Shown: positions 11,890 through 23,870, counted from the first letter of the stretch. The stretch: 64,000 nt of DNA from Datisca glomerata (GCA_003255025.1 QANY01011952.1:251427-315426), one strand, 5' to 3'. Notes: a model not told the origin generated them from the letters alone. Made by a program: numbers and translations.

Positions 11890-12130
11890 ACATCATGACG
11901 GATTGGGCGAAGAAACATATGGCACACGTCGGGCGGTGAAACAGATGACACTCATTGAGCGACAGAACAGATGACACTCATAGGTGACGAAAAAACGTGA
12001 ACAGATGGCACCTCATGAGTGACGGAAAACATTTACAGATGACACCCAATGAATGACGAAAACATGAATAGATGACACCCTATTTGTGACGAAGCATGAA
12101 TAGATGACACCTCATTCATTGAATAGAACA
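11890..12130. repeat. Minisatellite inside the solo LTR
   Basis: About seven diverged units of 30-40 bp with the core 'aacagatgacacctcatgag' followed by 'tgacgaaaacat'. Confidence 0.75.
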
Positions 12131-13009
12131 TAACGTGAACAATCCTGATTTCTTGTTAACTAAAGGTCATGCTTAAGTTCATATTTTGCTTAAATACAAC
12201 TTGAATGAATTAACCTCATAACTTGTAGAATCCAATATGTGACAATAATTAATCATATAATGCATACTGATACATATAACAGAATCAAACATGATAACAT
12301 ACTATGAAAAATCAGTCATACTCAGACATTTATCTCATGATAATCACATTAATAACTGAACAGAAATCAATTATCAAAGTGTTAACCAAAATATAATAAT
12401 TCTCGAAAAATGGTTAAAAAGATAATAAATACATGATATAATTATAATATCAGAGTCATATCGTTATATAAGTCAATTTACCCAAACGTATTTATGAAAG
12501 TAACATGCTTATAGACAATTAAAGCCGATGAGAATAACACATGTAAATTCACTTACACAAGCATATATATTTATCACACATGGGTCACATTACGATATAA
12601 TTTCACTTACACAAATTATATACATTTATAATAACGGGAGTCACACCATCGTGTAAGTCCACTTACCTGAAACGGAAGAATGAATTAAACAATTAATGAC
12701 CTGAAATCCAAAAAAATATAATCACTAAATTGTTTTGAAATAAAATAATATAAACACATTTTTAATATCATAAAATAGAAAATATAGATTTCATTAAAAC
12801 AGTGCAAAACGGTCAGAACGAGGTCGAAAAACAATATATCAGGTCAAGAGTCAAAAGATAAAGTTTCAGGTCAAAAGGTTCAGACCGGGCTGGTTCGGAC
12901 CAGTCCAGTTTGATTTTATCTGATGGACCGGTTCAGACCGGTCTGAGTAGGCTGAACCGGTTCAGGGCCGAGCAACTGATTGCAAAACTAGTTGCAGAAC
13001 AGAAAACAC

Positions 13010-13516
13010 GAGAAACATGGATAGGAAGAAAGAGAAAAGAAGAAGGAGAGAGAACGAAGAGGGGAAGAGAAATAGTGAGGGAAATTGAGAGGGGAAGGGA
13101 GAGAGAGGGATGAAGAGAGAAGCAGAGAGAGACAAAGATAGAGAGAATCAGAGAGAGACAGAGATAGAAAGAAAAATAGAGGACGAGAGAAAGGGAAATA
13201 GAGGGAAGGGGAAAAGGAGCCTCGGTGATAAACCATCGGTGATGGCAGAAGCAAGGGGAGAGAGAGAGAGAGAAAGAAGAAGGATGTAGAGAGAGTCAGA
13301 GAGAGAGAAAATGAGAGAGAGAGAGAACGGGAAGGAGAAAGAAACATAGAGGGGAAAGAAAAGAAAAACAGTGAGGGAATGAAGAAAGAACAAGGGGATA
13401 GGTAAGAGAGAAAAACAGAGGGGGGAAGGAGAGCAACAAAGGGTTACAGAGAAGCAGTAGAAAAGAGAAGAGAAAAACATAGATGGGAAGAAACATGGAG
13501 AGGAAGACGAAGCAAG

Positions 13517-13567
<51 letters not shown>

Positions 13568-13575
13568 TTAAAGAA
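13010..13575 (+). repeat. Polypurine (GA-rich) tract and (GA)n microsatellite in the solo LTR
   Basis: About 560 bases are almost entirely purine on the plus strand. They contain many gagaga blocks and a pure (AG)n run at about 13520-13560. It makes spurious CT-coded frames on the minus strand. Confidence 0.9.
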
Positions 13576-14054
13576 AGAAAGAGAAGATTACCCAAATTCA
13601 ATTAGAGAGAGACCAACGAAGGAGAAGAGCTGGTGGCTGCAGGTGGCAGCGCGGGGGAGGAGAGGCTGTGAGAGGGAGGAGAGGGTTGCGAAGAAGAAAT
13701 TGTTGTGTAGGAATATATATATATAAAATAGGTTAAAGGTTGGTTTAGGGGTGTATATGCATGTAGTGTGAGTGAAATTCAATTGAGGGTTGAGATTGTT
13801 TGATTAATGATAAAATAGGGTTAGGGTAATACTAGGGTATACATAAGTATATGGTGTGAGTGAGCAATAATTTTATAATATAAATTAAAATTCTTTTAGA
13901 ATTGAATAATTGAAATTTAAACTAAACCATATATAAATAAAATTATTTTACCAAAATTACAAATAATCACTTTTTAAAATCAAATTTTAAAATCATTTTA
14001 TCTTTGAAATCAGTTTTACAAAAATGCCCATTTACGAAGAGTCGGGATATTACA

Positions 14055-14210
14055 CCATGACTTGTGCAAGGATGATCTTCTTCATTTTCATGTACCAAAT
14101 ATCTCCTTCCAAGAGGCTCTTACTGACAAAGTATATCGGTTTCTATTGTATGTTATCATTCATGATGAATACAACACTGAAAACACGTTCTAAATATTCA
14201 CGTTCTAAAT
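14055..14210 (-). pseudogene. Gypsy element 2 RNase H fragment between two insertions
   Basis: Minus-strand reading gives SVVFIMNDNIQ, KPIYFVSKSLLEGD and WYMKMKKIILAQVM. This matches the family's 'AVSAVLIREE...PVYYVSKALLGAETRYPxIEKLxLALV' segment with one stop. It is a 156 bp island that links the RT part (22413 upward) to the RNase H tail (11134 downward), and so proves that the solo LTR and the copia element both landed in one gypsy copy. Confidence 0.75.
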
Positions 14211-15160
14211 TGTGTAGTACAAAGATGACTTGAGGACCATGGACCCATAATTCTAAGCTTCAATAAACCAGATTATTAATTAAACTATTTAATTGAATAA
14301 TCTTATTTATTAATTCTATTATTACTCAACTATAAATATAGAATTGCACTCTCAGTAATTACATAATATATTTACAGAGTAATCTCGTTTAGTCCATTGA
14401 TATAATCACTTCATATAGTTCTGTCCTCCAATTATTGGTTCGTAAATTAGAGTTGATCAAAATTACTGTTTTACCCTTCTAATTACCCCTTAATCCTTAA
14501 GTACCATTAATTCACTAGTGAACAATTAATTTATAATTGTATATTAAATTTGAGTTCAATAACCATTCAGTCTCAGAATTAGCACTTAAGGTAACCAATA
14601 TACGATCCATCAGGAAAGCTTGGATTCTAAATCTTGTATGATCATGTTCTCAACCATCCATGTCACTACATCTCCAAAACAAAAGTCAGTAGCCTGTTTT
14701 ACAAACAAACCTTAACGACTGAATCAAAAGATCTAGTTGATATGTATATGAGTTCATGAGTACATAAGATTTACACTGATCTACATATGATCATCTGATT
14801 GATGTGAATTAAATCTTTTTAATAAACGGTAAGTTAATATAAATATTAATTCAAATCGGTATTGTCCTATATAATCTAATTATGTAAAGTACTTTCATTA
14901 ATATGTATATCCATATCAGTGATCTGGATCTAGATCACATGCATTCAAAATAGTTACCTAACCTTACTAACAACCATTCATTAAAGATTGTATATTTTCA
15001 TATGTTGTAGACTATTTTATTCATTATCCATGATCTTAATCCTTTTGTATTAATATAAGATCATAGTCTCATTAGTGAATACAATTATAAAAAAAATGCG
15101 TTTTTATTAATTTCCAAATAAAATGTCTTTACACATGCTTTGAGGGCACTATGCCCAACA
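14211..15160 (-). repeat. Copia 3' LTR, truncated (950 bp)
   Basis: Colinear with 21533-22412. It includes the shared 'ggaccatggacccataattc' block and the terminal inverted motif (minus strand starts TGTTGGGCATAGTGCC at 15160). Compared with the 5' LTR it lacks the roughly 890 bases corresponding to 20641-21532, so its outer end is missing. Confidence 0.8.
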
Positions 15161-15164
15161 ATCT

Positions 15165-16850
15165 CACACTTTCCCTAAAGTAAATGTGACATCTTTTTCT
15201 CAACCCCACATTTCGCACATGAGCCTCAAACGACTTAGCTGGAAGTGTTTTGGTAAAAGAATCAGCCACGTTCTGATATGACGCTAACAATCACATCCCC
15301 TTGGCGTACAATCTCATTTACAAGATGGTATTTCCTTTTAATGTGCTTGTCCCTCTTGTGACTCCTTGGTTCCTTTGAATTAGCTACCGCCTCACTGTTG
15401 GCACAATACATGATTAATGACTTATTCATATCTGAAACTACTTCCAGATCAACATAGAACATTCTAAGCCAAACCGCTTCTTTCACAGCTTCACAAGCCG
15501 CTATATATTCAGCTTCCATGGTAGAATCTACAATACTGAATTATTTAATACTTCTCCAGACTACAGCTCCTCCACCTAGGGTGAATATTGATCCAGACAT
15601 TGACTATCCCTATCTGATTAAAATTCAGAATCAGTATATCTAGCGTTCCTCCTGAATAAACAAGCATATAAGTTCGCGTTCTCTGAAGATACTTGAGAAT
15701 GTGCTTTACTGCAATCTAGTATTCAAAACCAGAATTTGATTGATAACGATTGACAATTCCTAATACATAACATATGTCCGGTTTCGACACAACATAGAAT
15801 ACATGAGACTTCCGACTACCGAAGCATAAGGAAACTTTCTCATATATTCTTCCTCTTGAGGTGTCTTAGGAAATGACAATTCCATGTCTGATCGGTAATT
15901 GACATTTCTTAGGATTTTTCATAGAAAATCTTTCTAGCATCTTATCATTATAAGACACATGAGTAAGTGTCAAGATCTTGTTCTTCCTATCCCTTAGGAT
16001 TTGGATGCCTAGAACATAGCTCGCTTCAGAATATCTCAGCTAATCACTTCTTTACTTTCAACAAGTTTCCACATCATTTCTAATAAGTATAATATCGTCT
16101 ATGTAAAGAACTTAGAAAATCACTTCATTATCTTTGATGTATTTATAAACACAAGCTTCATCAATATTTTGTTCGAAGCCATATGATTTAATAATTTCAT
16201 CAAAGGTAAGATTCCAAGATCTCGATGATTGCTTCAATCCATAAATGGATATAAGCAACTTGCATACTTTCTGAACTTGTCATATTTATACGAACCCTTT
16301 CGGTTGCATCATATAGATGTTTTCTTCAAGAAAGCCATAAAGAAAAGCTGTCTTGACATTTATTTTTCATATTTCATAATCTAAACTATTAGCTATGGAT
16401 AAAAGCATGCGAATGGATTTTAGCATGGCAACGAGAGAGAATGTCTCTTCGTAATCCACTCATTCCCTTTGAGTATAGCTTTTGGCTACTAGCCGTGCCT
16501 TGAAAGTCTATACTTTCCCATCTGTACCTCTTTTCTTCTTGAAAATCCATTTACATCCAATGGACTTGACTTCTTTAAGTAGATCTACAAGTTCTCAGAC
16601 ATAATTTGAATACATCAATTCTATTTCTTGGTTCATGGCATCTTACCATTTCTCATTTTTAGGATCTTCCATTGCTTCTTTAAAGGTTAATCGATCGTCC
16701 TTATCAGTGTTTGACACTAGGATATGTGCCTCGTGTTCATAGCAAATGCATGGTTTTACAACTCTCCCACTACAGAGTTATCTTACAACTCTCCAACTAC
16801 GATGTTGCACCATGGTTTCCTGAATAGGAACAATGGTTTTTATGATTTAT
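15165..16850 (-). pseudogene. Copia reverse transcriptase and RNase H, broken
   Basis: Minus strand, about 16690 to 15600, gives WIFKKKRGTDGKV, FKARLVAKSYTQREWVDYEE, KTAFLYGFLEENIYMMQPKGF, a YIDDI active-site motif (the YxDD class), and LKYLQRTRTYMLVYSGG. RNase H follows at 15519-15262: MEAEYIAACEAVKEAVWLR, the NSEAVANSKEP block and HIKRKYHLVNEIVRQGD. In the YCANSEA stretch an Asn stands where active copies have the catalytic CDN/CDS Asp. Many stops occur, for example inside the RT fingers. RT and RNase H copy the element RNA into DNA; this copy cannot. Confidence 0.85.
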
Positions 16851-17660
16851 CGTCTATCACTTAATGATGAAGATGGTCTGATCTTATCATATGTGAGTTC
16901 TTCAAGAACTACTTTGCTATGAGGTTTGTATTTTACCATATAGTCATGTTCAAGGAAAATAGCATTTGTCGATATAAACACTTTTTTATCATTGTGACTA
17001 TAAAAGTAACCACCTCTTGTTTCTGGAGCATAGCCAATAAATATACACATTTCAGACCTTGAGTCTAATTTTTCAGTCTTAGGTTTAAGAACGTGATCCG
17101 GACACCCCAATATACGAAAATGACGCAAACTAGATTTGGATTTATTCCATAACTCTAAATGTGTCTTGTTTACAAACTTAGAAGGAACTACATTCAAAAT
17201 GTAAGTTGCCGTTTGAAGTGAATATCCCCAAGATGTGAGTGGTAGTGATGAGTAGCTTAACATCGACCTAATCATATCTAATAAGGTTCTGTTTCTACTT
17301 TCTGAAAGACCATTTTCCTTTGGCATTCCAAGTGCTGTGAGTTGGGATAGAATGCCATACTCCACCATGTAATCCTTGAACTCTAAATTCAAGTATTCAC
17401 CACTCAATTTGATCGAAGTGTTTTTAGAGATAGAATGCCATACCTAATTGCTTTTCAGATTCTGTTTTGAAATTTTTAAACTTTCCAAAAGTTTCAGACT
17501 TTCTTTGTATTAGATAAGTATAACCATATCTTGAGTAATCGTTAATAAAAGTGACAAAATACTCATACCCACCTCTAGCTTGTACATTGATCGGTCTGTA
17601 AACGTCACTATGTACTAGCTCAAGTGGTTCTTTGACTCTTTGCACTTTGCAAAGAAATGT
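16847..17660 (-). pseudogene. Copia integrase, two frames
   Basis: Two reading frames: 17645-17424 (LELVHSDVYRPINVQARGGY, FINDYSRYGYTYL) carries the first catalytic Asp of the DDE core (HSD). 17407-16847 (MSGEYLNLEFKDY, NRTLLDMIRSMLSY, ILNVVPSKFVNKTHLELW, LGCPDHVLKPKTEKLDSRS, CIFIGYAPETRGGYFYS) covers the rest of the core and the C-terminal domain. The join is a frameshift that damages the 'LRSDRGGEY' region with the second Asp. With 186 uninterrupted residues it is the best preserved part of the element. Confidence 0.85.
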
Positions 17661-17739
17661 CTCTTGGTCATTTTACACTCTAGATATGATTCACAAACAA
17701 GAAAAGTTTCGATTTTTAGTTCTCTCAAAGCACCATGCT

Positions 17740-18650
17740 TTGTTATCGGTTTATTATGTCAAGATTAATATATGCTAACCTAAGATGCCAAAGATACATA
17801 TCATCTTCTTGAAAATTTTTTTACCGTTTGTTACTTTTTAGATTTTTTATTTTAAATAATTCTGAATTATTTAATTTTCGTTCAGTTGGTTTAAGCATAT
17901 ACAGTCCGTTTGAAACTTTTGCATGACAAATATTGAAACAATTCTTTAAAATAATAAACATATTATTATTAAAAGAAACATTAAAATTCTGTTCATGCAA
18001 TAAAGATAAAGAAATCAAATTTCTAAAAAATCCATGAATAAAATAAACGTTGTTCAAAACAAAAAATCTATTTCCAAAACTTTAACGGACTGTTCCCAAT
18101 GTTTTTGCTGAAACGAGCACATGATTGCCAACTCTCATTATCACCTCTCCATCAGCAAGCTCCCTTGAAGAATCAAGCATATGCAAAGAAGAATAAACAT
18201 GGTTAGTGGTTCCTAAATCTATAATCCAATTAACAACAGTGGAAGAAAGCTTTTGCTCAATAACATTTGTCTCACTATTTTTGGTCATACTTTTGTTGAG
18301 TGACTAAAAAATCTATAGTTCATTCAACCACTCGGTTATGTTGAATTACAACTTGTTCATAACATAGTTGGTAATGAGTGCAGAAAAAGCATGTGTGAGT
18401 GATTCAAGTATAATGCTAACTTGAGTTCACTCATCAATGATAACCCTTGAATCTATAATGTAAACACTGGAAGTAGGCTCTTTAGGACATTGCTCAGTAA
18501 GGACAAACTTGTCGTCTCACATATTAGCATCAAATTCGACTTTGATTTCCATATTATAAAGTTATCACCATTGAGTTTTTTAAGTGCAAGTAAAGCAAGA
18601 ATATGGATGCCTATGATAGATATATTAAAAACTGAAAAGAAATAAAACAT
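17740..18650 (-). pseudogene. Copia gag remnant, protease and pre-integrase domain
   Basis: At 18600-18480 the minus strand reads LKKLNGDNFIIWKSKSNLML, the conserved start of copia gag (usual form 'LNGDNYxxWK'). At 18288-18082 a frame contains VNWIIDLGTTNHVYSSL, the aspartic protease site; the usual D-S-G is D-L-G here. At 18057-17821 the NVYFIHGFFRNLISLSLLHE block is the pre-integrase region. The gag body and its zinc knuckle are largely missing between 18480 and 18290. Confidence 0.75.
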
Positions 18651-20119
18651 ACATTATTCAATATAATTGATATAAATATCAAAATTTTAGAAAGTAAATG
18701 TGATGCATGAATGCAACATATCAAACCTATAAATTTAACAATTACTAATCCACGATAAGACAATCTAACAATGCCGCTTTAGGGTCAGTCATATTAATTT
18801 TAAATTATTTATGAGACATTCTTATCCTCGTTAATTATAACTTAAAATATCTCATATTTTCTCTTTTAATAATAAAGTACCATTTATTTGGTCAAGTCAC
18901 AATTATCCACTCAAAACTTAATTGTGACTTTGTGAGTGTAACCCATTATTTCAGAATCCATGACTTAATTTAGAAAATGTCACCTTAGAGTTAGTTAAGT
19001 CTAAAATACATCCTTCGTCCTATCTTCATAAGAAGCCAACCTTGATATTGATTCAGTTCGAAAGCTTTCTTAGGAGGACGAAAACAAAGCCTTCTCGAGA
19101 CTCTCAACATATCTCATGTTGTTGTATTAATAATGGAGACCATATGTCACATTGACATGTCAACCTTCTCTCAGTCACTATTTTACAATAAAAATATTTC
19201 TACTTAACTAATCAATTAATTCTAAATTAATTATTAGTTACAATAGTCCTATGAATGCAAATGTAATTATCAATCCAATCTAATTGACCTAAGTTTTTTA
19301 ATCTTCTAAAGAGCCTAAGACTAATTTAGGTGAACTTAGAATAACTAATTAATTACATTCATCTGGCATTAATAAAACACTTTTAATAAAGTTGGTAATC
19401 CTAAAGGCCTAATTAATCGTATGCCATTAAAGTGGTGGGATTATCAAGTTTAATTAATTAAAAGTTAGCAGTTTACATGCAATTAATTTCATAAAATAAT
19501 TCATATAAACACATTAAGATAATCTTAATAAATCATGTTTCAACGAATGAGATGCATGATTAAATAAAATTGTGTGGGTTTTCATGTATGACATGTGGTT
19601 GACTAATGAATGGTTATTTTATTAATCAAATCAATAAATATTTATTTAAATCAATGTAATAAATAAATAAATGATGAACTGAGTGACTATTGAGTATTTC
19701 TAAAACAAATACAACTATAGAAATAATTACAAAGAGGGCTTCTGAAATACATATTTCCAAAAGATGCTCCTTCTTCATTAAAGGCCCATCTTCATAATTT
19801 TCAAAATTTTGAGCAAACCTCATTTAATTAAGAAGACTAATTTTTCTAATTAAATAGTCTCATTATTTATCCGTTTAAATTAACTGAATTTAATTAGTCA
19901 AAAAATAATTTATGTCTAATTAAACTTGGATCAAACCCATTCAATTAATTAATTTTAATTTTTAAAAAATTAAAATCGATAACTAATTTTTAAAATTACA
20001 TTAATTTAAAAATTAAATAATAAAAAATTAGACTAGGATTTTCGCGAAGCACCAAAGGGTTAGGGTATCACGGTACTAGGGCATCTACGCCTGGTACTAT
20101 GACAGCTGCAGGATATTCC

Positions 20120-20300
20120 TACTGGCGGTGACAATGGGACAGTCCCGCCCCAATCCCAGCTAGCGCTGTCTTACGGTGGCAGCGGGACAGTCCCGTCGCA
20201 ACTGCAGCTACCACTGCCTTGCGGTGTTTTACGGTAGCCGTGGGACAATCCCGCCTCTGCCGCTGTCGTGCGGTGGCAACGGGACAGTCCCGCCGCCACC
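20120..20300. repeat. GC-rich hairpin repeat island in the copia leader
   Basis: Four copies of a near-palindrome, GGGACAGTCCCG or GGGACAATCCCG, at about 20134, 20183, 20240 and 20280. They sit in 45-58 base units that also contain GCGGTGGC/GCGGTG. The local base composition is strikingly GC-rich in a very AT-rich element. Confidence 0.85.
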
Positions 20301-20624
20301 TACGGCGGTGGAGTTCTGTCACACGGAACTCCTCCTCCTCTTCTCCTTCGTATCCGTCTTGAGAGATATTCGTCTTTTATGACGAAATTTTACCACATAA
20401 TATACAAAATAAAATTATAAAAATTCATGTCCCAAACGACTTACACAAGATCTAAAAAAAATAAAAATAAAGCCTAAACCCAAAAGTCACCATACAATTA
20501 ACTATTTATCGACAACCATACATTAAAAAGATAGCATAATCATCCATTCATTCATACATAACAACATATATATTGAATGATGCAAGAAAACCCATACAAC
20601 ATTTAATGTATACATATATAAAAA

Positions 20625-20640
20625 CTGTTTTGATACCAAT
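20625..20640 (-). promoter_or_regulatory. Copia primer-binding site (initiator tRNA-Met type)
   Basis: The minus strand reads attggtatcaaaacag directly after the LTR end (...TAACA). TGGTATCA is the start of the tRNA-Met-complementary site normally TGGTATCAGAGC. It fixes the inner edge of the 5' LTR at 20641. Confidence 0.8.
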
Positions 20641-22412
20641 TGTTAGAGTCTCGGAATGGAGGGGGTGGTTTTCGAAAATTTTATTGACTGAAAAATAATC
20701 ATCCTCGGTATCTTCTAGTCAAAACAACGAACGTTGATTCCACGATGAACAGACTTTGAAATCCGCACCAAAATCTTCCAAACTAATCATCTAACACACT
20801 AGGATGTGTGTGGGCACGTAAAATGAATCAAGAATTATTTTCTATCTCTAGATGTAATCAACACATGAGATCTAGAGATTTGGAGAACGACTTTTGAGAT
20901 AGAAATTTGAGAAAGAATTACAGAATCTACAGAGCTTTGATTAACGATTAATTAGTATGTACCATTTCTAGGCCAATAGAGTATTATCTATATATATTGT
21001 ATGTCAAGGCTCATTAGGTTTAGTGTTTCCATAAAATATAAATTAATTACACATGTGCTTTTGTAGTCTGTGTCACACTACAATGCCATGCAGCACTGTA
21101 GTGTGGCAGTCCGATATGCCACATGACAAATTCTAAATTTATTATTTAATCAAATAAATGTCTATATATTATTTCCAATAATCATAAATATCAGTTAATT
21201 CAAAATTAACTTATCTGATAACACCTATCAACTAATTTATCTGTTAATTCAAAACTAACAGATTAGTTAATCCAAATTCAAATTATTATTTTATATTAAT
21301 TTAATATTATTTAATTTCATATGTTAAATATATAATCTCAATATCAATTAATCAATATAAATAATTAATCAATATAAATAATTAATCAAAAATATTTCTA
21401 AAAATTTAATTAATTAATTATCAATTAACTAATGACCTATAATTATCTAATAATTATATACTTACCCTAGATACTCAATTCATTTTATAAACTAGTCATT
21501 TTCTTATGTTTTAAAACATTTACACTATAAACTGTGTAGTACAGAGGTGGCTTGGGGACCATGGACCCATAATTCTAAGCTCTAATAAAATCAGATTATC
21601 AATTAAACTCTTTGAATTAAATAATGTTATTAATTTCATTATTACTCCACTATAAATATACAATTACACTCTTAGTAATTACATAATATATCTACAGAGT
21701 AATCTCGTGTAATCTATTAATATAATCACTTCATGTAGATTTTTTCACCAATTATTAGTTCGTAAATTAGAGCTGGTCAAAATTACTATTTTACCCTTCT
21801 AGTTACCTCTTGATCCTTAAGTACCATTAATTCACTACTGAATGGTTAATTTATAACTGTATTATAAATTTGAACTTAATAACCATTCAATTTTAAAATT
21901 AACACTTAAGGGAATCAATATACAATCCATCATAAAAGCTTAGATTCTAAATCTCGTAAGATCATATTTCCACCCATCCATGTCACTGATCTCCAAAATA
22001 AAATCACTAACATGTTTTACAAACAAACCTTAACCACTAAATCAAAAGATCTAGTAGACATATATAGGAGTTTATGACTACATAAGATTTAGCCTGATCT
22101 ACATATAATCATCTGATTGATGTGAATCAAATCTTTCTATCCACATTAGTGATATGGATCTAGAATAGCCTGCAACCATTCATTAAAGATTTCATACTTT
22201 AATATGTTGCGGATTATTTTATTCATTATTTATGATCTTAATTCTCTCGTACTAATATAAGATCATAGTCTCATTAATGAATATGAAATTTTCAGATATT
22301 TATATTAATCATTAAATAATAATTCAGTTAATACAATTATAAGAAAAATGTGCTTTTATTAATTTTCAAATAAAATATCTTTACGTATAGTTTGTGGGCA
22401 CTATGTCCAACA
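20641..22412 (-). repeat. Copia 5' LTR (1772 bp)
   Basis: On the plus strand it runs TGTTAGAGTC...ATGTCCAACA (TG...CA). It is bounded inside by the primer-binding site. The part 21533-22412 is directly repeated at 14211-15160. Confidence 0.75.
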
Positions 22413-23050
22413 CAAAAGTGATCTCAAATATGGTATTCTTACTTGACCAATTTGACCAGTATGTCGTGCGCATACCTTCATTGTTTTTTTATTCTAGAGC
22501 TAAAAAATTCAGTTGATTAATCCCTAATAAGTCGCTCATGAATTTTTCAGACCGAATGATATTACCTTGGAGTAGAGTACCCTATAGTGTTGTCGTGTTG
22601 TCCTTAACGTATTCCAAAAATGTGAAATGCACACAGATCCTCCATTTCTCATTGTTATTTTTTACCATCACTACATGGAATATCTACTCTAGGTACATTA
22701 CTTCCCTGATGAAGTTAGCCTTGAGGAGCTTGTAAACTTCCTATTCTTATCTCCCTTTTCTGTTAAGTAGTGAACTTTTTTCTCTTCCAATCTAGTGGTT
22801 TCCTTACTTGCTCCACATTCAAGTGGTGGGAGATAACATTTGGTTTAACTCAAGGTTTGTCATCACTAAACCATGAAAAATTGTCTTTGTTATGTTTAAG
22901 AAATTCTCCGAGTCTCAGCTGTTCATCGTCTGACAGTATGGTTCTAATCATTGTGATTTGTTTGGATTGTTCTCGCCGAGGAATATTCATTCTACATCTC
23001 CTTCTACCTCTTATCTTTTGTCAGAGAACTCATTTTCTGTTTCTTCCACA
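22413..23050 (-). pseudogene. Gypsy element 2 reverse transcriptase, broken and internally deleted
   Basis: The minus strand gives LSDDEQLRLGEFLKHNKDNF, VKPNVISHHLNVEQVRKPL (the 'HxLxVxPxxKPxxQKRR' entry of gypsy RT), then 'REVxYPxW'-like codons near 22690. KVISFGLKNS and an MKV-Y-DD-LVK-like segment lie near 22440. The central palm region ('NKACPKDSFPLPxIDxLVDAT') is absent, so about 60-70 residues are deleted. The sequence is cut by the copia 5' LTR at 22412. Confidence 0.7.
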
Positions 23051-23389
23051 TTCTTAAATTTATAATTTTGATATGCATATAATTGACTATCCATAATGAC
23101 CGCGTTGTCGATTATCTTATTAAGACCACTCATGATAGACATCGAACACAGACAATGGCTTAATCTTCTTCAAATTAAGTGATTTCATGAGGGGTTTGAT
23201 ACTTTAAGATCTGACGTAAGTTGACATGGTTGCCTTTATCCGGTGAAACTAATTTCTTCTGAGCAAACGTTTTAGGCTGACAATGTATCCACCATACCAT
23301 CATGTTATGCTGTCTAACAATAATTTGTGGACAAAATCCTAAGTACGTAGGGGATTGGCTTGTTAAAACTAACAAATGGTTTACCCACT

Positions 23390-23870
23390 TTCATAATTTC
23401 AAATCTTCGAGTCACATAGTAAGCAGGTGATTGGAAGATGATGTTGACTGCACTACCATCGTCTATAAGTACTATTCTTAGCAAACAGTTCCTATGGTTA
23501 ACACAATAGCGTCATTTTATAGTTCTCATGAGCCTTCGTAGTCTGAATAAGAAAAGATGGCAGTAGCTTCATACTTCTCTGCTCTTGTCATTGTCATGTT
23601 GCCATCTGCCATTGCTTTTTCAAATAATTCACTTTCCCTCCTTGTCCCTAGCTTTTCGTTCAATGATGGTAAATGGCAGTGTCAACCATTTAATGGTTCA
23701 TGTGTCTTTGTGCGCTCCGTTCAGCTTCAATTATGTTAGTTTTTTAGTTGAAAACCAACCATTTTCAGATGTCCATAACTTCTGTGAAATGAATTTTTTT
23801 TCTTGTCCTTCTTCAGTGGTGGCGAGAAATAGTCACGATCTTGATTCAAATGTGAGGAAAACTACTGTAT
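23390..23870 (-). pseudogene. Gypsy element 2 gag C-terminus and protease, broken
   Basis: The minus strand reads DYFSPPLKKDKK, an FHRSYGHL stretch where the family has FHxxHGHxTEEC, then IFSYSDYEGS (usual 'ITFSxxDLEGV') and NDAIVLTI. The aspartic protease site VLIDDGSAVNIIF is at about 23470-23435, where DDGSA replaces the usual DxGSS. Frameshifts lie between the blocks. Upstream gag sequence is not found on either side of the MULE. Confidence 0.65.

Larger units (their letters stand above)
11135..14054 (-). mobile_element. 2.9 kb solo LTR (Ty3/gypsy type) with TSD CCATG
   Basis: The sequence begins TGAGATGCC and ends GATATTACA (TG...CA). It is flanked by perfect 5 bp duplications CCATG at 11130-11134 and 14055-14059. 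Gypsy element 2 coding sequence resumes on both sides. In minus orientation it starts TGTAATATCCCGAC and ends with a CTTTCGGGGATC block, a style I associate with long LTRs of chromovirus-type gypsy elements. It has no coding capacity; the CT-rich open frames at 12988-13601 are low-complexity artefacts. The family name is an inference. Confidence 0.8.
18651..20640 (-). other. Copia 5' leader between primer-binding site and gag
   Basis: About 2 kb of AT-rich non-coding leader, unusually long for a copia element. It has a GC-rich repeat island at 20120-20300. No gene is seen. Confidence 0.55.
14211..22412 (-). mobile_element. Ty1/copia retrotransposon, minus orientation, 3' LTR truncated
   Basis: A 5' LTR (20641-22412), an adjacent primer-binding site, a 2 kb leader, broken gag/protease/integrase/RT/RNase H on the minus strand in copia order (integrase before RT), a polypurine stretch and a partial 3' LTR (14211-15160). 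No target-site duplication exists at the outer edges (TAAAT versus CAAAA), as expected if the 3' end was deleted. It interrupts gypsy element 2 right after its RT block (the fragment corresponding to MEVYVDDMLVKSL). Confidence 0.85.
8113..23870 (-). mobile_element. Gypsy element 2 (Tat/Ogre-like), minus orientation, split by two insertions
   Basis: Minus-strand polyprotein blocks appear in correct order once insertions are removed: gag C-terminus and protease (23870-23395), reverse transcriptase (23050-22413), RNase H (14210-14055), RNase H tail, archaeal-type RNase H and integrase (11134-9945). A tandem repeat (9865-9555) and a plus-strand antisense ORF (8113-9300) follow. A copia element (14211-22412) and a solo LTR (11135-14054) interrupt it. 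The layout pol / tandem repeat / convergent ORF matches element 1 in the opposite orientation. No LTRs of its own were found, and the MULE starts 27 bases beyond the last recognisable gag sequence. Confidence 0.75.

Noticed and set aside
12988..13601. Three overlapping minus-strand reading frames rich in Ser, Leu and Phe
   Set aside because: They are translations of the complementary strand of a GA-rich simple sequence in an LTR; no start context, domain or codon pattern of a gene.
20119..20382. Frames on both strands in a GC-rich stretch, Arg/His-rich
   Set aside because: They come from the hairpin repeats in the copia leader and have no similarity to known proteins.
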